From NCBI RefSeq assembly GCF_052857255.1, contig NC_135497.1:543172207-543236206 (forward strand): DNA of 64,000 bases, read 5' to 3'. The translations under genes were made by a program, and so were the position numbers. The stretch comes from Amblyomma americanum (lineage: Eukaryota; Arthropoda; Arachnida; Ixodida; Ixodidae). Position 1 is the first letter of the stretch. Each line of letters starts with the position of its first letter. Below, one piece after another: positions 1 to 12,155 of this stretch. The notes beneath the pieces are model-generated. The model searched no databases. It was not told where the DNA came from and worked only from the letters and a program-made list of their open reading frames with translations.

Positions 1-3000
1 CCTTCGTTCTGAACGTTTATCAACCCCACGAGCAACCAAAGCCGATTTCTCTGACATACTTCAAGAGGCAGATGAGCTGGCTGTTTCGCATCAGCTTATC
101 GCACTCGGTGACTTTAGCGCCCCCCACAAGGAATGGGGATACAAAACGAACTAGCTTCGTGGTCAGAGCGTGGTACGAGCTCGGAATGCCCTGGGCCTGG
201 AAATACTTATTGATCATTTATACCCAACCCTCGAAGGAAGCAGCGTCACGCGCGATTCATGCCCTGACCTTACAATCGTCAAGAACATCCATAACGCTAC
301 GTGGACAAATCTCGGAGAGAGCTTAGGTAGCGACCACTACATCGTAAGCACGTCTATCACCTCCGCAAACATTCGTCGCACCCTGGGAACAGCAGAAATC
401 ACAGACTGGACTAAATAACGTGCACAGCCCGTTCCGGAAGGCCTCATTCAATCAATCAGTGAATGGAGTGAACAGACTCGGAAAGCACACAAGGAGGTCA
501 CCACCGAAGTACAATGCACACTCGATAATCCGGCGGTCGATCGTCACCTTCTAAGTTGTTGCAGACCCGACGGACTCTGGTTCGCAGATGGAAACGCCAA
601 CGCCTCAATCGTCCCTTTATACTCCGCATATCACAGATCACGGCAGAAGCCCAAGTTTATGCACAACACCTCTCTCAACAGAATTGGCAGGAATTTTGCG
701 AGTCACTACGCGGCACGCTGGGGACCTCCCGCACCTGGGCGATCCTCCGCAGCCTCGTCGATCCGCAAACAGCGCGGTCTGCCACTAACCGTACACTCAA
801 GAAAATCGCCCATCTGTACCCCGGAGACGACGTGGCCCTCCTCACCGCCCTCCACACCAAATACATCGGCGCCCCCCATCCTCCCAGCACAATCTCGTAC
901 ACGGGAGGCCCAAATGAGAGGCTGGACGCCCCCATCATCACTGCCGAGGTTTACGCCGCGGCTCGATCTGCCACACGCAACACGGCAGCTGGCGCGGACA
1001 AGATCACAAATGGGATGATTCGAAACCTGGGCAAGTCGCAGATCGAGGTCCTCACTACCTACATAAATGACACCCTATGGGAGGCGGGAGAACTTCCTGC
1101 AGAGTGGAAACACTCCGAAATCGTGACTATCCCAAAACCAGGCAAACCACCAAGCCTGGAAGCATTACGACCCATCACCCTCACCTCTTGCCTTAGCAAA
1201 CTATACGAGTGCGTTATCCAGACCCGCCTCCAAAACTACATAGAGCACAACAACCTCTTTCCACCCACTATGATTGGCTTCAGGAAAGGTCTTTCTACGC
1301 AAGACGCTTTCCTCCTTCTCAAGGAAAAAATACTCAGTAACATCCCGAGAGGCGGCGAGCACCTAATTATGGCACTTGATCTGAAAGGCGTTTTTGACAA
1401 CGTTTCTCACGACGCCATCTTGAAAGAGCTCATCGCCCTCGATTGAGGACCCAAGACATTCAACTATATCAAAAACTTTCTCAGCAACCGCACGGCCACG
1501 ATTGGCATGGGAGATGTCCGCTCCGGCACAGAGCAGACACCCAACAAAGGCACTCCCCAAAGCTCTATCATCTCTCCTCTCCTCTTCAATATAGCTATGA
1601 TCGGCATAGCAAAAGCACTCGAGGCTATTGAAGGCATCAGCTATACTATGTACGCTGATGATATTACCATCTGGTCCACCTGGGGTCCCCTTGCCGACAA
1701 AGAAAACGCCCTACAAGAGGCAGTCAATTGCGTAGAAAGACAAGCAGCAAATTGCGGCCTCCGCTGCGCACCCGACAAATCCGAAATTATCCGCATTCAG
1801 GGCTATGCCTACAAATCTCCCGACGACATCGAGGTTTACCTCGAAGGCACTAGAATAAAGGAAGTCCCTGTTATCCGCATCTTGGGCCTTTGGCTTCAGA
1901 GCGACAGGAAAGCCAACCACACGTTACAGCGTCTCCGGACAACTGCCCTCCAGATCTCCCGAATGATTTGGCGCATCACACGCAACCGAAAAGGCATGAG
2001 AGAGGAGGATACAATTCGACTGATACAGGCTCTAGTTATGAGCCGCCTGTCATACGGTCTCCCATTCATACCACTTCTGGGGAATGTGCGAGACAAAGCA
2101 GATGCCATCATCCGTACCGCCTACAAACATGCGTTAGGCCTCCCAATGTACACGGCCAACTGCCTCCTCGAGGACCTGGGACTGACCAGCACAATAGAAG
2201 AAATTCGAGAAGCCGTCCTAGCATCGCAAAAGGAACGCCTTCTCACCACCAAAGCTGGATGCGCAATCTTGGAAAGAGTGGGTTCCCCGGCTGACATACG
2301 CGCCGTCCAGGACAACCGAGACCTACCCTCAACTCTGCTAACTCGCGTGTATGTAGCTCCACTCCCAAAGAACATGCACTCGGACTCCCAAAAGGGACGA
2401 CGAAAGGCGCGAGTGGACTATCTGCGCCGCACACATCGACAGGCACAAAATGTTGTATACGTCGACGCAGCCATGTATCCCGTTTCAACAAACGCGGTGG
2501 CGGTCGCCTTGGACACCAATTTCAAGGAAATCGCTAGCGCCTCCCTACGAAACTGCTCTCCCTCAGAAGCAGACACTGCTGCAATTGCCCTTGCAATCCA
2601 GCACGGCGATGCTATGAGAAATGAGTGAAAAATTATTACCGACTCCCAGTCCGCGTGTCGCCTCTGCCTCTCTGGCAGACTTCCACACTCCGTCGCTCCC
2701 ATTCTGACTACCCCACAACTTCAAAATTCCACATGCAAGCACCAAATCACTTGCACTCCTGGGCACGAGGGGCTCGAGAGAAACGAGGCCGCGGACAGTC
2801 TATCTCGAGGATATACTAACCGAGCGACTAACCTCCCCGACCTCACCCCTCTCCCCTCTACGTACGGCGAGCGCCTCCTCTTTCTCCGAACACAGACAAT
2901 TCTATCCCCCACCACACCGTAAGCTAACGGCGGCAGAGGCGAGGGAATGGCGACAACTACAGACGAACACCTTTCCTAACCTACATAAGTACCAGATATG

Positions 3001-3262
3001 GCAGCATCTGCCCCTGGTGTGGCGTAATTCCAACAACCTACCATGTAACATGGGGCTGCTCCGGTGCCAAGCCCCCCGAACTAGACAAACATCACTCCGA
3101 GGAACAGTGCGAGTCTGCCCTGCTCAGCTCTGACTTGGCGACACAGCGAAAGCTGACATCCCAAGCAAGAGCAACTGCGGTGGACATTGAGGTCCTGAAA
3201 TAAGGACTCCACCCAAATTCTGTATTTTCGCCTCTCTATCCTACCTTTTTGGAATAAATGTT
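1..3262 (+). mobile_element. LINE with RNase H (I-like group), copy 1, 5' end outside window
   Basis: This non-LTR retrotransposon enters the window inside its endonuclease domain and runs through reverse transcriptase, RNase H and a C-terminal zinc-knuckle region to a 3' end with AATAAA near 3254. The endonuclease remnant (about 1-415) shows LIALGDFSAPHKEWGY, where families usually have GDFNAPH, and GSDHYIV. Copies of the same general group recur at 21720-24654, 43527-44066, 45040-48130 and 55380-61905. Frame breaks near 1444, 2626 and beyond 2900 show that this copy is dead. The RNase H domain after the RT places it in the I/R1/LOA-like part of the LINE tree; the exact clade needs a tree. 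Confidence 0.85.
556..2628 (+). pseudogene. LINE reverse transcriptase plus start of RNase H, broken
   Basis: A single reading frame carries the RT, interrupted by an in-frame TGA at 1444-1446. RT blocks in order are KPGKPPSLEALRPITLTS, GFRKGLSTQDAF, MALDLKGVFDNVSH (first catalytic Asp), GTPQSSIISPLLFN and YADDITIW (catalytic YADD). RNase H begins with VVYVDAAMYP and continues to an in-frame TGA at 2626-2628. After that stop the same frame still encodes RNase H blocks (ITDSQSACRL, then CTPGHEGLERNEAAD near 2750-2800). A CPWCG zinc-ribbon-like motif near 3010 is in another frame. The protein would copy LINE RNA at a nicked chromosomal target. The two stops make this copy non-functional. Confidence 0.88.
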
Positions 3263-3276
3263 TTCTACTGCTAGTA

Positions 3277-3566
3277 CTACTCTCTGAGTTCCATCTTATG
3301 TTCTCCGATGCGCACCCTTTCTGGCAGCCCCTGAAACACATCCTCGTATGAATCAATCAGCTCGCGTATCTGCCGATCTCTGGCTGCAGTAAAATGCTGC
3401 ATGGCGCTGGCGGGCAGACCGCCACTGAGCTGCTCTACAGGCCGCGGAGCACACTCATGTTCTTCGAACTCAGTATCCTCACCAAAAATAACGCTTGTTT
3501 GGCCCACTCTTGCATGATAGGGGCGAAGACGGTTGGCATGCACAACCCTCCTTTTGCCGCCTTCTA
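3277..3566 (-). pseudogene. Integrase C-terminal tail and pre-RT segment of the Gypsy-type element
   Basis: After a frame change near 3560 the coding sequence continues with HANRLRPYHARVG, a motif found just after integrase in many Ty3/Gypsy polyproteins. In the same open frame it runs into IRELIDSYEDVFQGLPERV and GEHKMELRE, which look like the leader immediately before RT (families read roughly as a short helix, DVF, then a His block). The frame reaches 3277, where the element stops against the LINE end. This one frame therefore physically links integrase upstream to RT downstream. Confidence 0.7.
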
Positions 3567-4880
3567 CTATTTTTCGCAGGAATTTTGGCGGGGTTTCGAA
3601 CTGACCTTATAGGGGCCGCACCATCTCGCGTCGAGCTTTCCATGGCTGTCCATGCGAAACAAGATCACCTTATCGACGAGGTTGAAAGTTTTTGCTCGCG
3701 CACGGCGGTTGTAGTGCGTGGCGTATGCTCCCTGCTTCTCGGTGGCGGTAAGACCCGCCACTTCAGTCGCCGATTGCAACTGCCCCCGCAGTTTCTCCAA
3801 GTATAGGGCTGCCGGTTCTCTCAGCGTGTTGGGAATATCTACCTCTCCTGTCCAAGCTTTCTTTAGTATAGACAGGGGTCCGGTTGGGCGCCTAGCGTAT
3901 CGCATTTGGAATGGAGAAACTCCCGTCGTGTCATCCGGCACCTCCCGGTATGCCCAGAGCAGGAAAGTTATGCATTTGTCCCAGTTGCGCCTGTCATTGT
4001 CGATTACATGATACAGCATGTTTCTGAAAACGCGGTTCCATCTTTCTATGGAACCGTTGCTCTCTGGGTGCTCCGCCGTAGAGAACCGCTACGAGCTGCC
4101 GATTTCCTCACAGAACAATTGCGTCATCTGCGCCGCAAAATTAGTTCTCTGGTCACTGCATACCGTCTCTGGTACGCCAGTGCGTTGGAAAATCTCGAGG
4201 AGCGCGTCACACGTTTTGCGTGTTGTAAGCGCCGTTAGGCACACGACCTCTGGTCATCGTGTGTGCAGGTCAGTGATGCAAAGTGCGTATTTGTGTCCCC
4301 TTGCTGATGGAGGACTCACCGGTCTGACCACATCGACGTTCACTACCTGAAATCGGTAACTAGGCCGCGTGAGTGGTGTGATAGGGACTCGGTCTGTTGT
4401 TCGGCGGTCGGACCTCATTTGGCACCCATGGCAGGTCCGACAATGCTCGTTGATATCCGCATTGACTCTTGGCCAGTAAAAGCTCATCTTAATTTTGTTT
4501 GCCGTTTTTCTTTTCCAGAGGTGGACACCCCACAGGGACTCATGCACCTGAATCATCACTTCCCTTCTTTCCCTCGGCAGACTATGCCGGCAATTTTGTC
4601 TTTGTGATAGAGCAGCCCGTCCCGCACGAACATCCCGTGACTGCCCGCTTTGCCCGGTCACCAGGCATCGGCCAGGCCCTCGTCCGACCGCTGCGCATCG
4701 CGCGGGGCACATCTCGCTCGCGGCCACGAGTACCTCCTCCGTTGTCTGGTCTGCCTCGGCGTTTGCCGGTGACTGAGGTTCCTCCTCCCCCAGCCATCTG
4801 CGGCCCGTGCGTCGGCCACCTCCATTCTCTGGCCGGGGATCTCGTAAGATTTGCTGCGCGCCTGTTCTAGCATGTGCCAA
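3567..4880 (-). pseudogene. Integrase of the Gypsy-type element, broken
   Basis: The N-terminal zinc-binding part has the His and Cys pattern around VHESLWGVHLWKRKTANK and CRTCHGCQ (4400-4560). The catalytic core shows its first Asp in FQVVNVDVV near 4340, the second in a CSDQRTNF block near 4150, and the Glu in a HPESNGSIERWN block near 4060, so the DDE triad is recognisable. A TAG separates the last two blocks near 4091-4093, and the frame is open again from 4019 down to 3567, ending in a GPYKV-type C-terminal domain. Integrase would insert the DNA copy into the genome. Its position directly after the protease, with no RT in between, is the notable feature. Confidence 0.82.
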
Positions 4881-4929
4881 GACTCCGCGGAGAGCAAGCA
4901 GTCAGCTTCTTTTTACGCCACCTCCTTCG

Positions 4930-5592
4930 TCACGGCGCACAGCAGTGACGCGCTCTAACATGCTGATCCCGGCCTGCGGCTATGCTGAGTGGCACCCGAG
5001 CTAGCCTCGCTGCCACTCCAGCACCAAATCCGGGAACAAGCGTGACATTTCCTACCTCCTCCATCAGGTTACTGGGTATAGCGCCCTCTTTAATGACCGT
5101 TATTTCTGCGCCGGTGTCAATTAGTGCCCTGAGAACCACCTCGCCGCATCTCAAGTGGACGTACTCCAGAGAGGCCAGTCCTTCCGTATTCATGGGCTCC
5201 GCACTGGACTGAATGTCCACGGTAGCCCTCTGCCCGGGTGTATCTATACCTACGTCTCCGTAGCTGTCAGCGGCGCTATCTTTGCCTTCAGCTACAGCGT
5301 TTACACTTTTCTTCTGTGTGTTCGCATTTCCCTGGTTTTTAGGGCACGAGCGGGCAAAATGTGGGCCATTGCAAATAAAGCATAGTGAGCGCCTCGAAGC
5401 ATGCGGCTTTTCCCGCGAAGCTGGGACCGACTTTTGAAAAGGTGCTCGTTGGTGGGCCGCAAAGGGGCTTTTGGCCGCCAATATTTGCTGCTTTCCCGAG
5501 CCTTTACCCTCACAGTCCTCGAACGCCTCCACTAGCTTCGCCATTTCGTGAGGCTTCACCCAGCTGTCTTCTTCCTCTCTCTTGACATATTT
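4930..5592 (-). pseudogene. Nucleocapsid zinc knuckle and aspartic protease of the Gypsy-type element
   Basis: This continues gag in the same frame after the TAA at 5593. A zinc knuckle CFICNGPHFARSC lies near 5340-5400; its spacing is C-x2-C-x3-H-x4-C, one residue shorter than the usual C-x2-C-x4-H-x4-C. A retropepsin-type active site follows at LRALIDTGAEITVI (catalytic Asp in DTGA) near 5080-5130. The knuckle would bind RNA and the protease would process the polyprotein. The frame ends at 4930, and related-looking coding sequence continues downstream in another frame, so a frameshift sits near 4930. Confidence 0.82.
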
Positions 5593-6318
5593 TTATGCCT
5601 CGGTGCTCAACGCCTGCTTCATCTGTTCGGCCACGTTCAGGGAAACTAGGTCCTCGAGCGTCTTAATTCCCCACGCCGACATGTAAAAAGCATGGTAGCT
5701 CTCAATGCGCGACGCGAAGTATTGCCAGGTTTCGTTTCGCCTTGGCAGGACACTACGGAACTGCCTGACGTAGTCGCCTTGGGACAGTCGGAGCTCGGAC
5801 AGAATGGTCTGTTTGACCCGATCGTAGCTGTCGAGCTCTTCATTAGAGAGTTTTGAGAAAAGGTGCGGGATTCCTGCGCTAACTAGAGGCAAAAGTAAAT
5901 GGCTCTTAACCTCGCCCGGCACCTTATAGGAGCGAAAAATGCCCTCGATTCCCTCAAACTATACCGGCACTTCTGGATCCATCGGAAAGGGAGTCAGCAA
6001 GCTCTTTAGACGTTTAGCGAAATACGCGGCTTCTTCGTGCGTCTGCCACCCACCCGCCTGCGAGCCCTGTGGTGAACCGGTTTGCAGCTCCAACTGCCGG
6101 ATTCTTTCTCGTTCGATAAGCAGCGTGGTTTTCCTCAACTCCAGCTCCATCTCCAGCCACCGCATGGACGCATTTGAATCTGCTGCATCACCTGCCCCCT
6201 TCTCTGCTCCCGTCGCACTTTCTGTTCCCGGCACTTGATCCATACTCGAACCTGTGCTGTGACTCTCAGTCTCGTCTGTACTCATTTTTGCCACAACTGC
6301 ACCGCTACGCAGTATCAT
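5593..6318 (-). pseudogene. gag (capsid part) of the Gypsy-type element
   Basis: The likely start is the Met of MSTDETESHS at about 6285, since an upstream Met at 6318 adds only an unlikely leader. The first part is charged and predicted helical (about 40 residues rich in Glu, Arg and Leu near 6080-6150). The second part has LSQGDYVRQFRSVLPRRNE, which resembles the SCAN/retroviral capsid C-terminal segment. One frame is interrupted by a TAG at 5959-5961 and a TAA at 5593-5595. Gag would form the particle that packages element RNA. The product is clearly dead. The family call rests mainly on the capsid-like block and on the zinc knuckle that follows. Confidence 0.7.
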
Positions 6319-6330
6319 ACAAGAGGCCCG

Positions 6331-8755
6331 TTACTCGCCTTGACGCCTTAATTCCGCGTCAGTGGGTTCCGAGGACCAGCAGTAGAACCACTCACCTTGC
6401 TACAGGAGTAGCATGCCCTGTCATCCCCGACACCCGCGTCTGATGCGCTTGCGTCTCGCTCTCAGGTCGATTTTAGGCACAGTCCCCGTCCTTTGCCGTC
6501 CGTAGCTCTCGTTGCTTTCCGTTATCGCCGCTTGATGTGAGGCTCGGCAACCGTGAAAGTACACCGCTAGTCCGTCAGCGGCCAATGTGCCTCTTGTGGT
6601 ATGATTGCACCGCTGCTCGATCCGGTGAGCTTGAACTCTGCGGATCCTGTAACGCTAGTCCGTCAGCGCTGATGTGTCGATCCGTTGACACACAAAGAGC
6701 CGGTGGTTCCGTCCGTCGACCGCTGCCCTAGGAGTCGACCGGCTGCTGCAAAGTCGGTTGCTAGGCGCTGGTCTGCCTTTCCGTTGACGCATCAGCACCG
6801 CTGGCTCGGTCCGTTGGTCGCAATGCTGGACGACTTTTTCTGCTGTCCTCTTCCGGCGGAGACGTTTCTCAGGCACGGTCCATCGGCCCGGACGTCTGAC
6901 AGAAAACGGTGATCCTGTCGCAGGCTGCGCCAGTAAAGGTTTTTTTTCTTGCCCTCCTTATTCTTCGTAGGTCCCGTTTCCCTGCTTCGTCAAATAAACC
7001 TCTCGTATTGGCCGGATTAACTGAGAAAATTGATTTATTATACACTTGATGACAACAATAAAAAAATACGGTGCAGTTAAAATGATGACAGTAGCATAGA
7101 TACGGAATAACCGAGCTGGGCCTTCCTTGGACTTAGGACAGTCCGTCGTCCTAAGCGAGCATGCGGGAGGAAGTCCGTCTCCTACCGAGCTCCGGCATCA
7201 ACTGCCGCCCCCCTCAGAGCTCGCGGCCGTCACAGGGTTTCTTCCCAGAAGCAATCATTCTTTCGGCACTCCCACATTTCCAACACCACTTTACCCCAGA
7301 TTTCTGTGAGTGGATGTATCGCAGACAGGGCTGGGACGCCGACGCGTCTGGGCCTCGGCCCGCCATGTCAGGAAACCCATTCCCGCGGATAAGTGCAAAT
7401 TTACGACAAGTGGCTCTGAGGTTCAGCAAAGAAAAGCGCAAACCCAGTCACCTAACTAACGCGCGGGGTGGGGTTCGCCGAAGGCGTTCGGAGACCCGCG
7501 CCCTAAATGACGCGCGAAGCGCCGTCTGTGGAGACACATGGTGCCTCCCATGTCAGTGCGAGGTCAAGACCCGGCACACTCATGCTCTCTCTACGCAAAA
7601 TCGGAGTTGACCCGCGTTAACAAACACATCGAAAGCCGTGTGATGAACGCGCGGACCGTGTCGCCTAAGGCGCCAGGCTTCCGCTCGGACCGACGAACAG
7701 AAGACAAACCGAAGTTGCCCCGCGGAGGCGCGCGGCCTCTCGGCCACGCGGCTCGCGGGTGCAACTGTACAGAACGCGACTGCGAACCACAAACCGAAAA
7801 CAAACAAAATTTTCCCCCGAAGACGCCTGGCATCTTGGCGACACGGCCTCGGGGGTGCAAATGCAAAACAAAATACAAGCAAAAGACACGCGAACAAGCT
7901 GAAGCGCATGACAACCTTACAGCCGCCATCTCACGTTTCGAAGCGGTAGCCAAACCTACCCTTGCAAAAAAATTTAAAAAAAAACATTCTTACACATGGC
8001 TATGAAACTATATAAATTAAAAGTATTGCGCTTCTATATGCAGTAAATTGAACTTATTTTGTTTCAAGCAAAACATGGAAGAAGGTACAAAATATGAAAT
8101 CGAAGATCAAAATTTATGTTCTAACAGCTGTTAATTCAACTATTTTTCGGAGCTGTCCAGAAGTCAAAGAAGGCGATAAATATGTTTCAGAGGGCAAGAA
8201 GCGGGACATGGGTCAGCAAAAGAATTCTAATGTCGAGAAAATTTGGTTTATGAGACATTCAGCAGTCTATTTCATAATGAGATGATCAGAAATAAATTAT
8301 GAAAGATTGAAAGATGCACAATGCCATTTATAGGCATTTGCTTCTAGAAGTTTAATCAGAGCATAATTGTTTTAAGTGAGAAAACAGTTTTGCAAGCTGA
8401 GCCCCTGCGTTCAACATCCGACATTTCTCCATGCCTTCTCCTCACTGCAGCACATTTTGCAGCCGGCTGCAAATATACACAAAACCAGAACTCCACTGAT
8501 CGAATACAATGGTGTGCTGGACTTCAATGCCGCCAGGTTCGGCAATACAGAAACTTGCTGGAGGGTACATTTACAAAAAGTAAGAATGAAGTGGCCGGAT
8601 GGCAGAACTGCTGTTGTTCCTGAACACAAACAATACTGAGCCGGGAAGCACATTTTGCGATCTGACCAATCAGACTTAAAATCTTCTGCTGCCATGAAAA
8701 ACATTTTCATTTTTTAGTGGAATGGGCTTTTTCCCAACGTCACATGCGAAGAGTG
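6331..8755. other. No supported gene; possible LTR/UTR remnant and a diverged tandem repeat
   Basis: The part next to gag (6331-7000) may be the 5' UTR/LTR of the minus-strand Gypsy-type element. On the minus strand an AATAAA lies near 7025-7040, but I found no paired LTR because the other end of the element is missing. At about 7640-7880 a GC-rich stretch seems to hold two diverged units of roughly 120-130 bp, each ending in a variant of CTCG(C/G)GGGTGCAA(C/A)TG. From 7960 to 8755 the sequence is AT-richer with only short chance ORFs. Confidence 0.4.
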
Positions 8756-8763
8756 CTTGTGAC
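8756..8763. repeat. Left target-site duplication CTTGTGAC
   Basis: Perfect 8-bp copy of 27955-27962, directly outside the TAGAGATGGG terminus. Confidence 0.85.
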
Positions 8764-8885
8764 TAGAGATGGGTCGCTCAGGAGTGAGCCGGATCTTCTG
8801 AGCCGCTCTTTTGAAAGAGCGGGTGTGCCGTGGCTCAGTAAAAGTGAGCGGCGGTTCTTTTGGAGATCCGGCTCACTGATCCATA
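8764..8885. repeat. Left terminal region with GAGCCG-type palindromic repeats
   Basis: After TAGAGATGGG come several degenerate units built of GAGCCGG, CTTTTGAAAGAGC, GGCTCAGT and TTTTGGAGATCCGG. Related units recur at 14090-14620, 25345-25515 and 27798-27954. Subterminal arrays of short repeats are typical transposase-binding regions in hAT elements; the binding role here is inferred. Confidence 0.7.
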
Positions 8886-8965
8886 GGACCGTAGTCCCGC
8901 GTAGTTATCCGTGCCGAACGGCGAACTGTCTGTTCCATCAGAGCTGGATCGCTGGGTCTTCTGCC

Positions 8966-9060
8966 GGGTTAGGGTGCCTCGATGCCAGCGCTGCGCCGTA
9001 CAGGGTGGAGACACGACCTTCGTGGGCGCCATCTTGGGGCAAGCGCTGAAATGCGGGGCT
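8966..9060 (+). repeat. Inverted arm, left copy (partner at 13945-14040)
   Basis: The stretch from AGGGTGCCTCGATGCCAGCG to CCATCTTGGGGCAAG matches the reverse complement of 13945-14040 with scattered changes. The two arms lie either side of the P-type transposase gene. Confidence 0.7.
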
Positions 9061-12000
9061 ACGGAGCGTCGGCCGGTATCCTTCTTTAGAACGCGCTTTC
9101 GCTAGCAGGCTGAGCTGTATAAGGTTTCTGCATATATGCTCACAGTTCTGAGCACTTTTTGCTTAGTGATATAAATGAAGAAAGAGCTAGCGTTTGCTTG
9201 CAAGCGCAGCTTTTAGAGCAAATGACGACTGTGCAGCTAGGACAGCACTTACTTTTTGGCCGTCTCAGATGCTCAAAGCGGTTATTTTAACTGAAGTGAC
9301 TGTTTCATAGAGCAATGCCTTTTGTACTGCCAGAACATGACGGAGTTTATAAGGTGCATGACATGCAAAAGGCTTTAACTGCGTCTGTTGATGCAGATGA
9401 ACAACTAGTTGACGTTTTAGTCAGCCCCGCATATCAAAAATATTTTGCATCGCAGTCGTCTATTGTAGACAGTAAAATAGACACAGCAGAAAAAGATTAT
9501 CCGTGATGAGTAGACCAAACTTTGACTCCTGCCACACGATGATGTACACAGCATTTTATTTCAAAATAATCATCAACCGCTTGAAGCTGCCTCTGGCTGC
9601 ATGCCTAGGAGGAGACATCTCTTAAACAGTTTATTCAAGGTTTGTGCCAGCGACAGTTTTGCTGCCGTACCCATCATCCGATTCTTCTGGCTGGCTTAGC
9701 CAACGCAAGTAAATGCGCAGGCGCATCGTCACAAACCGCTCTAAGAGTCTGTTCATAAGATTTGGGTGTTCCGCGCAATCAACCGCCGGAATGGGAACGG
9801 TTTGTTCGATAAGGCATTTAATGGTCTTCATTGGACTCTTCAAACGACAGATGTCTTTTTGTTCCGAAAGGTTTTTAAAGAGACTTTCGCACGAAGAAAC
9901 AAAGTCAAGAACTTGCTCGCTCACATATACAAGGTTACGGGCTCCAGCATTATATTCTTTCAACTGCACTAGGGTATGCTCCTCTCGTACCTCTTCAGAA
10001 AGAAGCATTCGTGTGCACGGGGCGCAGGACCTTGCGGAAAGCGCAAGAGGCCTTACCAAGAACCCGGCCAGGTGAGCGACGAGTCGATTTCAGCTCTTGT
10101 CAATGACTCTATTGCTTCAATTTCGTCACATGCTGAAAGTCCTTCGTGCACTTCAGCTTCGTGCTGAACTTCTTTGATTTCGGCCGAAAAAAAATCAACC
10201 AGGCAAGTGCTGTCATCGATGTCGTAGCCTGAAGTTTTCGGAACTTTGAGGAACTGGCTGACAGTTACAATCTTGAGTGCATTTTTTAGGTCGTATGAGC
10301 TCGGCACAGGTGATATCATTCTGATGACCGAAAAAAAGGTTTTCCACACAATCTTGGACCATCCTCCCAGTCAAAACAAAACTGTACCGGCGTTATTTCA
10401 GCAGAAAGATGTGCAGCTGCAGGACTACTGTTGTTGACATGAGCACCCCTGCCTGGCTTGGCTTCCACACTTTTCTTACTCCTATTCCCAAGCCTTCGAT
10501 GACTTCCATTGTGAGTTTGAGATGTGCAATGGCTTCCTCATATTTACTCTCATTCTTCAAACTGAGAGCGACAGAGGGATGGCGAGCAGTCATTATTGTG
10601 AACCATTTAGAAATTACTCCAAAAAACCACGCAGTTGTTTCTGCTTCAGGTGACAGCTTCCCGATTTCGATGTAATATCTAATCGCTGCTGGGGCTTCAC
10701 GAAACAGCTGAACCGCTATCCCTACCTTCATTTTTGTAAAATGACCGTTAGATATGTGGATGTTGCTCAAGTTCGATGCGACCTGCAACTGGTCTGTGTC
10801 GAGTTTTAGAACAACCTCTACATGCGCGATCGACACTTCATTGCTGGGCAACTTGAACCTTGCGACGATGGCATCGTTAAGATGCATCGCATCTTTTCGC
10901 ACCAAATGCCCTCTCAAATTTTTTAGCACATGCGCAGGGTCTGGCATGAAATACAAAACATTTTCGCTGTCACATGGATGTGGCACAGAACAAACAGTTA
11001 CAGAACTGCGAGAACTCGACAGGTTCAGTGACCTCCACATGGAACAATTTGAACTACCCATGTCGCAAGTGACACATACCACGCGCAGTGATATCTGGGT
11101 GCACGACTGTATTAAATGAAAGACAAAGTCTTTGAGCTTATCTTCACTGACAAACGCACCTGTGTAGTGGTAGGCTATTACTTGCTTCCATCTGGTATTC
11201 AAACCACCTACCATGAAAACAAGGGCATGGTTCGCAGGCTGGTCACTTTCGGGGAGCGTGATCTTGCCAAGAAAGCAGTCACTGCTACGGTCCAGCTCCA
11301 CACCTCTCCGAATTTCCAGCTCATCTAGGAAAAGGACGCAGTCCCTTTCAATCTCAGACATTGCAGCCACTTTGGCTTCCATTAAAGTTAGAATTTCTGT
11401 TAGCACACCAGATAGGAAGGTTAAGTGTTGCAGTCTCCGGCACAGAGTCCTTCTAGATGGAAGCGGCTGCCCTTGTTCCAATAAAAGGTCGTAGCCGGCC
11501 GAACCACATGCAAACTTAAGCTGTAGCGCCTTCTTGATCGTGTTGGCACCCCAGGAGCAATTCTTCCGGTTTTTCTTTTCCAAGGCAGCCTTTTGGTCCT
11601 GGTTTAGGAAGCTCAAATTTGCCATCAACGTTGTAAGGTTTTCTTCGAGCTGCTTTGTTCTTTTTGCAGCTTTTTTCAACTTTTTGTTTGCCTGCAACAA
11701 ACTTTCTTCTAATTGACTGCGTTTTCTTTTTTCGTCTTGCAGCTCTTTTCGCAGCTCACTTGTGGACAGCGAGAAAATGTCGATTTGTTCTCCTGAATCT
11801 TCACGCGTGTTTTCAGGCATCGCTAGGGTCTCTTCCTGGTCAGGTGTCGTCTCAGGGGTTGGCGAAGAGCCTTTTGTAGCGTCAGGTGTAGAACTACCAG
11901 GAAAAAGCCGCGGTGCAGGCGGCTTTCTTCGCTTCGGCTCAGCTGTTCGCGCAAGAAAGAAATTAATTCATCAGTACCTAAACATATCCGAGGCTCTAGT

Positions 12001-12061
12001 GCTCCTCAGATTATCTGATGCGGATACTAGGCTAGCAAACCGAATGGGGGCAAACACTTAC

Positions 12062-12155
12062 GTCTAAAATCAAACAACGTCGGGACAGCCTTTGACTTGA
12101 GGAGCCGCCGTCCATCCATTCTGTTGCCCTCAAACTGATCTTCCTCGAAGTGGCG
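12062..12155 (-). pseudogene. THAP-domain exon 2 of the P-type transposase
   Basis: A TTTTAG acceptor precedes the exon and a GTAAGT donor follows it. It encodes RHFEEDQFEGNRMDGRRLL and then KAVPTLFDF: the His of the C-x2-H pair and the AVPTLF block that closes THAP domains. Exon 1 ends in phase 0 and this exon ends in phase 1, which joins in frame to the acceptor at 11942. Confidence 0.85.

Larger units (their letters stand above)
3272..6330 (-). mobile_element. Ty3/Gypsy-type retrotransposon remnant with order gag-PR-IN-RT
   Basis: Reading on the minus strand from about 6285 down to 3278, gag, a zinc knuckle, an aspartic protease, an integrase and then the pre-RT segment appear in that order. 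Standard Ty3/Gypsy elements have RT and RNase H before integrase; this arrangement is the copia-like order known for the Gmr1-like group. The RT itself is cut off at about 3278, next to the 3' end of the LINE at 1-3262. I could not define LTRs or a primer-binding site. At least two gag stops, a stop before the integrase, one inside it, and several frameshifts mark it as an old copy. Confidence 0.75.

Noticed and set aside
6331..7000. 5' LTR of the Gypsy-type element
   Set aside because: No matching second LTR exists in the window and no convincing tRNA primer site was found next to gag; mentioned only as a possibility.
7161..8005. ORFs of 149 and 155 codons and minus-strand partners
   Set aside because: They lie over a GC-rich diverged repeat, lack known domains and overlap on both strands.
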